NCBI GenBank assembly: GCA_964429795.1
Contig: CAYSCW010000002.1
Span: 62,001-126,000, forward strand
DNA: 64,000 bases
Direction of reading: 5' to 3'
Origin: CAYSCW01 sp964429795
GTDB taxonomy: Bacteria; Acidobacteriota; Aminicenantia; Aminicenantales; Aminicenantaceae
Below, piece after piece: positions 27,493 through 35,627 of this stretch. How positions within the stretch are numbered: position 1 is the first letter of the stretch; each line of letters opens with the position of its first letter. A model generated the notes under the pieces. That model was not told the origin of the DNA. It made no database searches and saw only the letters and a program-made list of their open reading frames with translations. The position numbers were made by a program, and so were the translations under genes.

Positions 27493-27680
27493 AAGCATCT
27501 ACAAATTCTAAACAGTCAGGCAAGCTGATGAGGAATGTCATCCGGAGGCAAGCGGGCATGGTTCCTCGAAGAGGAGAGCGAGCCGAGGAATAAGCGAATT
27601 TTAATCGCTGGGGAAAATTCGCGGGCTGACGATTCAGCTTGCCTGACTGTCCCCAGAATCATCACGGAAATGGAGATGCT
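27493..27680 (-). repeat. Palindromic intergenic element, type A long form (copy 2, inverted)
   Basis: About 188 bp, the reverse complement of the copy at 8622-8817. Inner arms: CAGTCAGGCAAGCTGA (27513-27528) and TCAGCTTGCCTGACTG (27634-27649), again perfectly complementary although one base pair differs from copy 1 (T-A there, C-G here). The internal hairpin is GCGAATTTT paired with AAAATTCGC where copy 1 has GCGGATTTT with AAAATCCGC, a second compensatory change. The outer arm is good on the right (AATCATCACGGAAATGGAGA then TGCT) but degraded on the left. Nothing else was recognised between 27681 and 27800 apart from the start region of the next gene. Confidence 0.8.
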
Positions 27681-27800
27681 GTTGTTGAACAGAAATCATT
27701 TGCCAAATAGGATGAAATATCCTAGATTGTAGAGGGAGACATAAATATCCATGCAAGGACGCAGTTATCCCTATGTCTTATTTCTCCAAGAGAGAAACTG

Positions 27801-29579
27801 ATGAGGGAATATTCCAAAAAAATATCTCCTCAGGAAACTTCCAAATCCGAAGAGGTTGAAGTCACCGAAGAACAAATTCAGCAAATTAAAGAGATTCTTC
27901 ATTTGCTGGCGAAGACAGTCTCTCAGGTCAAAATCTATCCATCCGACCATAGCACGGTGAAGAATTTTAAAGATGAGTTGTTGGAAAAATTAACCACCTA
28001 TCTTGAGAAATATTGGAAACTGGAGATCGATATTGGAGAATTCTCGTTTGGCTTTCAGAGCCAAACAGTCTATCACGATCCCGCTCCTTTAAAAAGTCTT
28101 CCCTTTCTCTTTTTTAAAGATGGCATGCAGAAGCTCTCTTTCTACAGAAGATTGAACGACCATCAACTCCAAGAATTTCTCGAATTGATAAAAAAATATT
28201 ACAGGCTGCCTCCTGAAGAGAGTGATATCGTCAGCCTTTTATGGGAGAAGGATTTTGCCCATATCCGGTATTTTGCTCCAGACGATTATCTGGAGACAAA
28301 AATTGGGGTGGGAAAGCAACCTATCGAAATTGATGTGGACACACAGGCATTCCAGACCGGAACCATTGAGCTTTCCTCAGAGGACATGGCAGTTCTCTCT
28401 CCAAGAATTTCCCCAGAGGCTGCGGGCAGAGAGATCGAAATGAAGGAGGAAATCCTGGTTAAAAAGCAAGAAGTCGAACAAATCAAAATTTCCTCCCTTG
28501 ATGAGAAAGAGAGCCTCACCCTTAAATCTATGCTGGAGATAAACCGCAAGATATCCCCAGAGGAAGAACTCTCTCTGCTGATTATGGAGATGCTCCGTCT
28601 GGAAGAGGATGTGGATCGATTCTCCGCTACTCTCAAGGTGTTAGCTCATAACCATAAGAATATCATCGAAAAGGGGAATTTTTCTCTTGCTGCCAAGCTT
28701 TTAGGCGATCTTGATGATTTTTGTCGAACCTTTTCTTCTCAATCTCCTGAGAAAGTAAAACTTGTCCATAGATTTTTCCATGAAGCCCGAACCAAAGAGC
28801 ATCTCGATCTGATAAAAAGTACCCTGGTGGAAAAGGAATTTTCTGATTACGACGCATTTTTTGAATATATTGAGATTCTCAGACCAGAACTTTTACTACT
28901 TGGATATTTGTATGAGGAAATTAAGAGCACTGATTTTCGATTAAGGACTGTGAATTACTTCAAAAAGTTAAGCAAAGAAGATTTCTCAGCTCTCATGGAG
29001 CTTGCCCAGGAAGACAGGGTATCCTTAACTAAGGAGATTATATCTATTCTTGGTTTTGCAGAAGATAAAAGAATGATCCTTCTTTTAGCTAACTTTCTCT
29101 CCTACCGGAATGCGTCCATCAAGAGAGCAGCCATAGAGTCTTTAGGCAAAGTGGAAGAGCCCTCAGCAAGTAAAATATTGATCAGATTCATGGCTGATAA
29201 GGATGAAAAGCTTCGCATTCTGGCGACAAAGAATCTTCGAATCCATGAAGACGAATCATTGCTAAAATCCACGATGCAGATGGTTCAGGACAAATCATTC
29301 CTGAAGAAAAGTGTGGAAGAAAAACAATCCCTGATGGATGTTCTGGCGAGAAGTAAAATGGAAAAGGCATATGAATTCCTTCAATATATGATATTAAAGA
29401 CAGGCTTCTTCTCTCGACCCAAGCGCGTCGAATCCTCCCTTTGTGCGATCGAAGCTATGGAAAAGGCAGGGACACCTGAGGCCATAAATATCCTTAGAAA
29501 AGCGACTAAATCATCTGGGAAAAAAGTGAGGCAGGCTTCCCGTTCGGCCCTGCAAAAATTATCAACATCGAAAGTGTGA
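27801..29579 (+). CDS. HEAT-repeat protein with an N-terminal module shared with the adjacent HD-GYP protein
   Basis: 592 residues, no signal peptide or membrane segment. Residues of about 25-140 form an alpha/beta module (TVSQVKIYPSDHSTVKNF, then LKSLPFLFFKDGMQKLSF and DHQLQEFLELI) resembling the N-terminal region of the next gene. A variable middle (about 160-250) is followed by helical repeats. The C-terminal third (about 400-592) contains HEAT-like repeats such as KRAAIESLGKVEEPSASKIL. The short gap to the HD-GYP gene (13 bases) suggests co-transcription. A scaffold or sensor role in cyclic di-nucleotide signalling is an inference from the neighbour. A GAGAGA ribosome site lies just upstream of the ATG. 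Confidence 0.72.
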   Translation: MREYSKKISPQETSKSEEVEVTEEQIQQIKEILHLLAKTVSQVKIYPSDHSTVKNFKDELLEKLTTYLEKYWKLEIDIGEFSFGFQSQTVYHDPAPLKSLPFLFFKDGMQKLSFYRRLNDHQLQEFLELIKKYYRLPPEESDIVSLLWEKDFAHIRYFAPDDYLETKIGVGKQPIEIDVDTQAFQTGTIELSSEDMAVLSPRISPEAAGREIEMKEEILVKKQEVEQIKISSLDEKESLTLKSMLEINRKISPEEELSLLIMEMLRLEEDVDRFSATLKVLAHNHKNIIEKGNFSLAAKLLGDLDDFCRTFSSQSPEKVKLVHRFFHEARTKEHLDLIKSTLVEKEFSDYDAFFEYIEILRPELLLLGYLYEEIKSTDFRLRTVNYFKKLSKEDFSALMELAQEDRVSLTKEIISILGFAEDKRMILLLANFLSYRNASIKRAAIESLGKVEEPSASKILIRFMADKDEKLRILATKNLRIHEDESLLKSTMQMVQDKSFLKKSVEEKQSLMDVLARSKMEKAYEFLQYMILKTGFFSRPKRVESSLCAIEAMEKAGTPEAINILRKATKSSGKKVRQASRSALQKLSTSKV

Positions 29580-29592
29580 AAAGGATGTAGAA

Positions 29593-31051
29593 TTGAGCCA
29601 AATCCAGAGAGAAGAAAGAAAACAGGATGTTCAAATGGATAAGAAAAGGACGATTAAAGTTGCCCTTGAAATCTTGTTGCGTCTGAACATGGCCACAAAA
29701 ATCGCCAAAATTTATGAGCCTAACAACCTGATTTTTATCGAGCAAGTCCATAGTCTCATCTCACTCCTGCAAAATGTCTTTAAAACAGAGAAGGAGGCCT
29801 CTTTCATGCTCAGACAGAGCAGTCTCTTTTTCGCTGGGATGAAGGTAAATTTCACTTTTTCCAATTATAACCTCTTCCGATTCATCAGCAGTGAGTTTCA
29901 GAAAAGGAAGATGAGCCTCCTCAAACTCAGTACGGGAGTGACCGAGGAAGAGGTCAAACGGTTTGTTATTCTCTTGTCCAAGAAGAAAGGAGAATCGGAA
30001 ACACCCTTTGAGGATTTTCTCACAGAATTAAAGGAGAATGGAGTCGAGCATATCAGTATCGAGGAGATGGCTTCCTCAGATGAATCGCAGCATAATGAAA
30101 AATATGCGGCCAAAGTCTTTTTCCTGGGAATTACCCACCTCAAAGAGACATTTGAGAAATTTAGTAGAAATGAAAAAATCCCTCTCAACATCACCCGAAG
30201 ACTTATGCAATCCATGTTCAACCACTCGGTGGAAAACGAAGCTTTCGTTTATGGCCTGACCAACATAAAGAATTTTGATGAATACACCCTCAACCATTCA
30301 GTCAACGTCTGTTTTCTATCCATCGCTCTGGGAAGACACTTAGGATTGGATAAGAATGAACTGGTGGATTTGGGGATGAGTGCTTTTTTCCATGATTTCG
30401 GAAAAACAGAGATTCCCAAGGAGATTCTTCTCAAACCTGGAAGATTGGATGAGAGAGAGAGAGAAATTATCGAAAAACATCCTCATTTGGGGGCAGAAAA
30501 ACTTGCCCAATTACAGGAAGTTAGCTATTTGCCGCTAAGAGCGGTCAATGTGGCTATGGAACACCATGTCAAGGAGGACCTTAGCGGTTATCCTCGATAC
30601 AAAAGCAAGAAAAACGTTAACCTCTTCAGCAAGATTGTTAAAATCTGTGATTTTTTTGATGCCCTGACTACAGAAAGGCCTTATCGCAAGAAGGCTTTTT
30701 CTCGAGATGAAGTTTTGATGATGATGATGGAGAGGAGGGGCACAGAATTTGATCCTATCTTGCTCAAGGTTTTCGTCAACATAATGGGATCCTATCCTGT
30801 AGGAACGCTGGTTCTCCTGGATACTGGGGAGATAGGCATCATTTTCGAGATAAACATGGAGCATGCTTATATCAATCGGCCTGGAATCAAGCTCATTACC
30901 GATAAGAAGAGGGAAAAAATCGACGGGGAGTTTGTGGATTTGACAGAAGTCGATCCTGAAACGAACAGGTATAAAAGGACCATCCTCAAGTCTTTAGACC
31001 CTCAAAGATATGATATCAACGTCTCGGATTATTTCTTGGCTCGAGCCCAGT
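29593..31051 (+). CDS. HD-GYP domain protein, 3' end lost in the assembly gap
   Basis: About 486 residues are readable before the run of Ns. The start is TTG 29593 with AAAGGAT upstream; an ATG at 29635 is possible. The N-terminal 150 residues resemble the N-terminal module of the preceding HEAT protein (IYEPNNLIFIEQVHSL, then KMSLLKLSTGVTEEEVKRFV). The HD-GYP domain spans about 230-400: HSVNVCFLSIALGRHLGL, the HD pair in FFHDFGKTEIP, KHPHLGAEKL, and HHVKEDLSGYPR, with DALTTERPYRK following. This fits a cyclic-di-GMP phosphodiesterase. The middle of the GYP segment is slightly divergent (EDLSGYP), so activity is likely but not certain. A C-terminal region of about 80 residues runs into the gap. 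Confidence 0.85.
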
Positions 31052-31151
31052 NNNNNNNNNNNNNNNNNNNNNNNNNNNNNNNNNNNNNNNNNNNNNNNNN
31101 NNNNNNNNNNNNNNNNNNNNNNNNNNNNNNNNNNNNNNNNNNNNNNNNNNN
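31052..31151. other. Scaffold gap of 100 Ns
   Basis: Exactly one hundred Ns, a conventional placeholder, so the true distance is unknown. Reading through it in frame is meaningless. The 65 bases after it (31152-31216) contain the region upstream of the next gene and perhaps the tail of an unseen one. Genes could be missing here. Confidence 0.98.
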
Positions 31152-31216
31152 CTTTAGCATGTTGATTTTATCCCTTCTTGGGCTTAAAATGATCAAAAAT
31201 ATTCGAGGAGCAATCC

Positions 31217-31921
31217 ATGGAAGAAATATTAAATAAGGAGGTCAAAGAAGCCACCAAGAAAAAGTTCGATGAAGATCTCGAAAACAAGGTGAGGCTGGTC
31301 TTCTTCACTCAGGAACCTAAACGGTTGATTGTTCCCGAACATCTCAAGGGACAGGAATGTTTCTTCTGCAAGGAGACCAGGCAATTATTGACTGAGGTCT
31401 GCTCTCTTTCTGAGAAGATCGGCCTTGAAATCTTAGATTTTCAAGGAGATAAAGAGATGGTATCCGTCTATGGGATCGATAAGATTCCGGCTACAATAAT
31501 CTTGAGTGAAAAAGATTATGGTCTTCGGTTTTTTGGGGTCCCATCAGGGTATGAATACACCAACCTGGTAGAAGCGATCATCGATGTCTCCAAGGGAAAA
31601 ACCAACTTAAGTCAAAATACGAAGGAGGCTTTGAAGGCTATCCAAATGGACATCCATATTCAAGTCTTCGTCACCCCCACCTGTCCTTATTGTGCTATGG
31701 CAGTTCGTTTGGGTCATCAATTCGCTCTGGAATGTGAACGGATAAAGGCGGACATGATCGAATCCACGGAGTTCCCTCACCTTGCTCAGAAATACAGTGT
31801 TTTTGGAGTACCCAAGACGATAATCAATGAGACTATATCTATTGATGGAGCGGTTCCGGAGGAGACATTCCTTGAAAACGTGTTAAAAGCCACAACCAGA
31901 GAGAGCCAAGGTTTGAAATGA
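31217..31921 (+). CDS. Protein disulfide oxidoreductase (two glutaredoxin/thioredoxin-like domains)
   Basis: 234 residues built from two thioredoxin folds, as in the PDO (glutaredoxin-like protein) family common in thermophiles and anaerobes. The first unit carries C48-F-F-C51 and the cis-proline segment KIPATII; the second carries C156-P-Y-C159 and GVPKTII. No signal peptide, so it is probably cytoplasmic, where PDO proteins form or reduce disulfides together with a thioredoxin-reductase-like partner. CGAGGAGC precedes the ATG. It overlaps the acyl-CoA synthetase gene by four bases (ATGA), indicating a shared transcript. The upstream side is broken by the gap. Confidence 0.87.
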   Translation: MEEILNKEVKEATKKKFDEDLENKVRLVFFTQEPKRLIVPEHLKGQECFFCKETRQLLTEVCSLSEKIGLEILDFQGDKEMVSVYGIDKIPATIILSEKDYGLRFFGVPSGYEYTNLVEAIIDVSKGKTNLSQNTKEALKAIQMDIHIQVFVTPTCPYCAMAVRLGHQFALECERIKADMIESTEFPHLAQKYSVFGVPKTIINETISIDGAVPEETFLENVLKATTRESQGLK

Positions 31922-34068
31922 AAATTGCCGGCCCGGCGGATAAATTGTCCTCTGGACTGAACTCTATCTTCTATCCCCGCTCCATCGCTATCATCGGGGC
32001 TTCCAGGGAGGCAGGAAGCGTGGGACAGTCTCTCTTGGCCAACCTCATTGATAGCCGTTTCAAAGGAATCGTCTATCCGGTTAATCCCAAAGCCAAAGGC
32101 GTACTGGGGATCAAGAGTTATCCCCAGGTGATGGATATCCCAGATGAAGTAGACTTGGCCGTGGTGGTTGTTCCAGCTCCTTTTGTTCCCTCTGTGTTAG
32201 AGGAATGTGGGAAGAAAGGGATCAAGGGCGCTGTGATCATTTCAGCCGGATTCAAGGAAGTTGGCGCAGAAGGGGCAAAACTGGAACAGAAGGTCAAGAA
32301 TATAATGAATGAATACGGTTTATCCTTAGTGGGTCCGAATTGTTTAGGTGTGGTGAACACGGATCTTCAGTCATCGATGAACGCTACTTTCGGTACTTTA
32401 ATGCCCAAAGAAGGCAATATCGCCTTCATATCTCAAAGCGGAGCTCTATGTGTGGCTGTGCTGGATTATGCCAAAGAAGCTAGCATCGGCTTTTCAAAAT
32501 TCATCAGCATGGGAAACAAGGCAGGAATCAACGAAAACGACCTTCTTCTCTATCTGAGGGATGATCCTCAGACAGATGTGATTCTCATGTATCTTGAAGA
32601 CTTGGTCAATGGAAGGGAATTCATGAACATTGCCCGGGACATCACCAGTCACCCTTCCCATCCTAAACCCATTATCGCTCTCAAGGCCGGACGGACTTTT
32701 GTGGGGGCCAAAGCAGCCTCTTCTCATACCGGTTCTCTGGCTGGATCAGATAAAGTCTATGACGCCATCTTCAGTCAATGCGGGGTAATCAGGGGAGAGA
32801 CACTGGAAGAAATTTTCGATTATGTACAAGCCTTCTCCACTCAGCCATTGCCTGAAGGAAAGAATGTGGCCATCGTCACTAACTCTGGAGGCCCTGGTAT
32901 CTTGGCTACGGATTCTTGTGTTCGCTACGGATTGAATATTGCCTCTTTTTCTCCGCCGACCAAAAAGTATTTGAAAAGGATCCTTCCTCCTACGGCGAGC
33001 CTAAACAATCCGGTGGATTTGATTGCAGAAGCCCAACATGAACAGTATCGAGATACATTAAGGCAGATTCTCAGAGATAAAAATGTTCATTCTGCAATCG
33101 TCATCCTGACCCCAACAGCTTTCACAGATGTGGAGAAAGTTGCTGAAGCTGTAGTCAAGACGGTTCGACCGTATAAAAAGCCAGTGGTCTGTTGTTTCTT
33201 GGGAGTGTATGATGTCTCCAAAGGAATCAAGATTCTGGAGAGAAACAGCATACCTTCTTACAGATTCCCCGAATCCGCGGCCAGAGTACTGGCAGAGATG
33301 GATCATTTCACCTGGTGGCTCAAGCGGCCTTTGACCGGAATACGAAGATTCCGAGTAAGCAAGAGCAAGGCCAGAGACATCGTCGACTCTGTGCGGAAGG
33401 AGAAAAGACCTTTCCTCTTGGAGCACGAAGCCTATGAGATGCTCAAAGCCTACCATTTTCCTGTAATCAAAGCCCTCTTGGCAGAGAACGAGAGTCAGGC
33501 TGTGAAAACCTCCCGCCAGATCGGCTTTCCAGTGGTATTGAAAATCGTTTCTCCAGATGTCCTGCACAAGTTCGACTTGGGAGGTGTGAAACTGAATCTT
33601 GAGAGTATCAGCGATGTCCGTAAAGCCTATAATGAAATCTGTGAGAGTGTTCGTTCCAAGAATCCGAGAGCCCATATCATGGGGGTGATGGTCGAAGAGA
33701 TGGCTCCTGTAGGAAAGGAAGTCATCCTGGGGATGAATAGAGATCCTCAGTTTGGTCCTCTACTCATGTTCGGTATGGGAGGAATCTATGTGGAAGCCTT
33801 GGAGGATGTCTCCTTCCGACTCGCTCCCATAAGAGAGTTGACTGCAACCTTGATGATCAAGAGGACCAAAACCCATAAAATCCTGGATGGGTACAGAGGA
33901 GGTCCCGTCTATGATGTTGAGAACATAGCTACTTGTCTGAAAAAGCTTTCCCAGCTGGTTGTCGACTTTGAAGAGATCGAAGAATTGGATATCAATCCCC
34001 TCATTGTCTATGAAAAAGGTAAGGGATGCAAGATTGTCGATGCGCGGATCATCTTGAGTAAGGAATGA
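31918..34068 (+). CDS. ADP-forming acetyl/acyl-CoA synthetase, fused alpha-beta
   Basis: 716 residues. The N-terminal CoA-binding and ligase domains (about 10-460) are fused to a C-terminal ATP-grasp domain (about 480-716), the bacterial single-chain form of the ADP-forming enzyme. It makes ATP from acyl-CoA, ADP and phosphate. Key blocks: FYPRSIAIIGASREAGSVG at the N-terminus, SQSGALCVAVLDYA, and the phosphohistidine region SSHTGSLAGSDKVYDA. The ATP-grasp part has GFPVVLKIVSPDVLHK and EELDINPLIVYEKG near the end. Such enzymes provide substrate-level phosphorylation in fermentative or peptide-degrading metabolism, which fits the many peptidases here. Overlap with the PDO gene suggests redox coupling, but no direct link is known. 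Confidence 0.92.
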   Translation: MKIAGPADKLSSGLNSIFYPRSIAIIGASREAGSVGQSLLANLIDSRFKGIVYPVNPKAKGVLGIKSYPQVMDIPDEVDLAVVVVPAPFVPSVLEECGKKGIKGAVIISAGFKEVGAEGAKLEQKVKNIMNEYGLSLVGPNCLGVVNTDLQSSMNATFGTLMPKEGNIAFISQSGALCVAVLDYAKEASIGFSKFISMGNKAGINENDLLLYLRDDPQTDVILMYLEDLVNGREFMNIARDITSHPSHPKPIIALKAGRTFVGAKAASSHTGSLAGSDKVYDAIFSQCGVIRGETLEEIFDYVQAFSTQPLPEGKNVAIVTNSGGPGILATDSCVRYGLNIASFSPPTKKYLKRILPPTASLNNPVDLIAEAQHEQYRDTLRQILRDKNVHSAIVILTPTAFTDVEKVAEAVVKTVRPYKKPVVCCFLGVYDVSKGIKILERNSIPSYRFPESAARVLAEMDHFTWWLKRPLTGIRRFRVSKSKARDIVDSVRKEKRPFLLEHEAYEMLKAYHFPVIKALLAENESQAVKTSRQIGFPVVLKIVSPDVLHKFDLGGVKLNLESISDVRKAYNEICESVRSKNPRAHIMGVMVEEMAPVGKEVILGMNRDPQFGPLLMFGMGGIYVEALEDVSFRLAPIRELTATLMIKRTKTHKILDGYRGGPVYDVENIATCLKKLSQLVVDFEEIEELDINPLIVYEKGKGCKIVDARIILSKE

Positions 34069-34293
34069 GTATAAGCTGCTCCTTTGCATGATTATAATAT
34101 AGATTTCTGGGAATGGCTTCACTTTCTTCAGGTTCTTAACACCATCCCTTCAACACCTTTCCCAGCGGCTGAGAAATTCGCTCGGGGTCAGACCTTTTTT
34201 TCCGGCTGAACTGCTCCTCGCTCATCTCTATGAACCTCTGGATATCACATGAATATTACACAATATGAGAAAATATCCATATATGTATCTAAA

Positions 34294-34321
34294 TTGACAA
34301 TCCCAAAACCCCTGTTATAAT
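34294..34321 (+). promoter_or_regulatory. Near-perfect sigma70-like promoter of the phosphodiesterase operon (leaderless layout)
   Basis: TTGACA (34294-34299) and TATAAT (34316-34321) are both consensus hexamers, spacer 16 bases. The ATG at 34332 starts eleven positions after the end of the -10 box, so the leader would be only about four bases, and no Shine-Dalgarno sequence is present. Confidence 0.78.
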
Positions 34322-34331
34322 AGGTTGTTCT

Positions 34332-35627
34332 ATGGCTATTTTTAAGAGGGAGAAAAAGAATAGAGTCTGTGTGATAGGTCTGGATGGGGTCCCCTACTCT
34401 CTCCTCTCGGATCTTGCCCATAGAGAGATCATGCCTACTGTATCCGGTCTCCTGGAGAGAGGCCATCTTCACCGCATCAAAGCCAGCCTCCCAGAAATTT
34501 CTGCTGTCAGCTGGTCAAACTTTATGACTGGAACAGATTCTGGCTCTCACGGGATATTTGGCTTTACTGATTTGAAAAAAAATTCTTATGAGCTGCGTTT
34601 TCCTAATTTCCTTGATCTTAAGAAGGATACGTTCTGGGACAGGCTTGGGGAGAAGAACAAAAGATGCATCATCGTCAACCAACCTTCCACTTATCCCGCC
34701 CGAAAAATCAGAGGAATCCTGATTTCCGGGTTTGTAGCCATTGATCTCTCCAAGGCTGTCTACCCCATTAACCTTAAGACTTCCCTGGAAAAGATGGGCT
34801 ATCAAATAGATATTGACACCTATAAATCCCGAAATGATCATGAATTCCTCTGGCAAGAACTGGACAGAACCCTGAGCAGTCGAGTCAAAGTCTTTGATAC
34901 TTTGTGGAAAGAAGACTGGGATTATTTTGAATTAGTGATTACAGGAACAGACAGGCTTCATCATTTTCTCTGGAATGCTTATGCCGATCAAAACCATCCT
35001 TATCACCAGAATTTTATGGATTATTATCGTCGGCTGGATGAGGTTATCTCCAGGATCATTACAGCCTTCCGTAAAATTAACAAAGAGGAGGATGGCCTTT
35101 ATCTTCTTTCAGACCATGGATTTATGGCTATCCACCAAGAAGTCCAGCTTAATGTATTTTTGGAAGAGGAAGGTTACCTGAAATTCAAAACCAAGTCTCC
35201 TCAGAATCTTAACGAAATCGATGAGTCAAGTTATGCCTTTGCTTTGGATCCCAACCGCATCTACCTCAATCTCAGAGGAAGATTTCCTCAAGGACGCGTG
35301 GAAGAGTCGGAAAAGAAAAATGTCAAACAGGAGCTTGCTGACAGACTTAAGAATTTGGAATACAACGGAAAAAGTGTGGTCAGAGAAGTTTTTGATGCTC
35401 AAGAGGTTTACTCCGGTCCTTACCTTCCAGATGGTCCTGACTTAATCGTCCTTTCTGAGCCAGGATTCGACATGAAAGGGTCAGTCAAGAAAAAGGAAAT
35501 CTTCGGACGCTCTTCTCTCCAAGGAATGCACACATGGGATGATGCCTTTTTCTGGTCGAAAAGAGAACATGGTTCAGATCTAACTATCTCTGATCTGGCC
35601 TCTATCATCATGGTACATTATGAATGA
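34332..35627 (+). CDS. Alkaline-phosphatase-superfamily phosphodiesterase, first of three tandem copies
   Basis: 431 residues of the type I phosphodiesterase/nucleotide pyrophosphatase family, without a signal peptide. The full set of metal and nucleophile positions can be placed: D18 (VIGLDG), S57 in EISAVSWSNFMTG, D207 and H211 (TGTDRLHHF), D261-H262 (LLSDHGF) and H400 (GMHTWDD). The nucleophile is serine rather than the threonine of eukaryotic NPPs. It is probably a hydrolase or transferase acting on phosphodiesters or phosphonates. The substrate is unknown. Being cytoplasmic, unlike the next two copies, it may act on an intracellular precursor. It overlaps the next gene by four bases. Confidence 0.86.
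   Translation: MAIFKREKKNRVCVIGLDGVPYSLLSDLAHREIMPTVSGLLERGHLHRIKASLPEISAVSWSNFMTGTDSGSHGIFGFTDLKKNSYELRFPNFLDLKKDTFWDRLGEKNKRCIIVNQPSTYPARKIRGILISGFVAIDLSKAVYPINLKTSLEKMGYQIDIDTYKSRNDHEFLWQELDRTLSSRVKVFDTLWKEDWDYFELVITGTDRLHHFLWNAYADQNHPYHQNFMDYYRRLDEVISRIITAFRKINKEEDGLYLLSDHGFMAIHQEVQLNVFLEEEGYLKFKTKSPQNLNEIDESSYAFALDPNRIYLNLRGRFPQGRVEESEKKNVKQELADRLKNLEYNGKSVVREVFDAQEVYSGPYLPDGPDLIVLSEPGFDMKGSVKKKEIFGRSSLQGMHTWDDAFFWSKREHGSDLTISDLASIIMVHYE

Noticed and set aside
27801..31921. Reading the HD-GYP frame through the Ns to the stop at about 31236
   Set aside because: The gap length is a placeholder, so the reading frame after it is unknown.
34069..34293. GGGGTCAGACC-like word near 34182 as an end of a REP-associated transposon
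   Set aside because: The word is short and no paired end or transposase gene was found. The 262-bp gap otherwise shows only A/T-rich sequence and the 34294 promoter.
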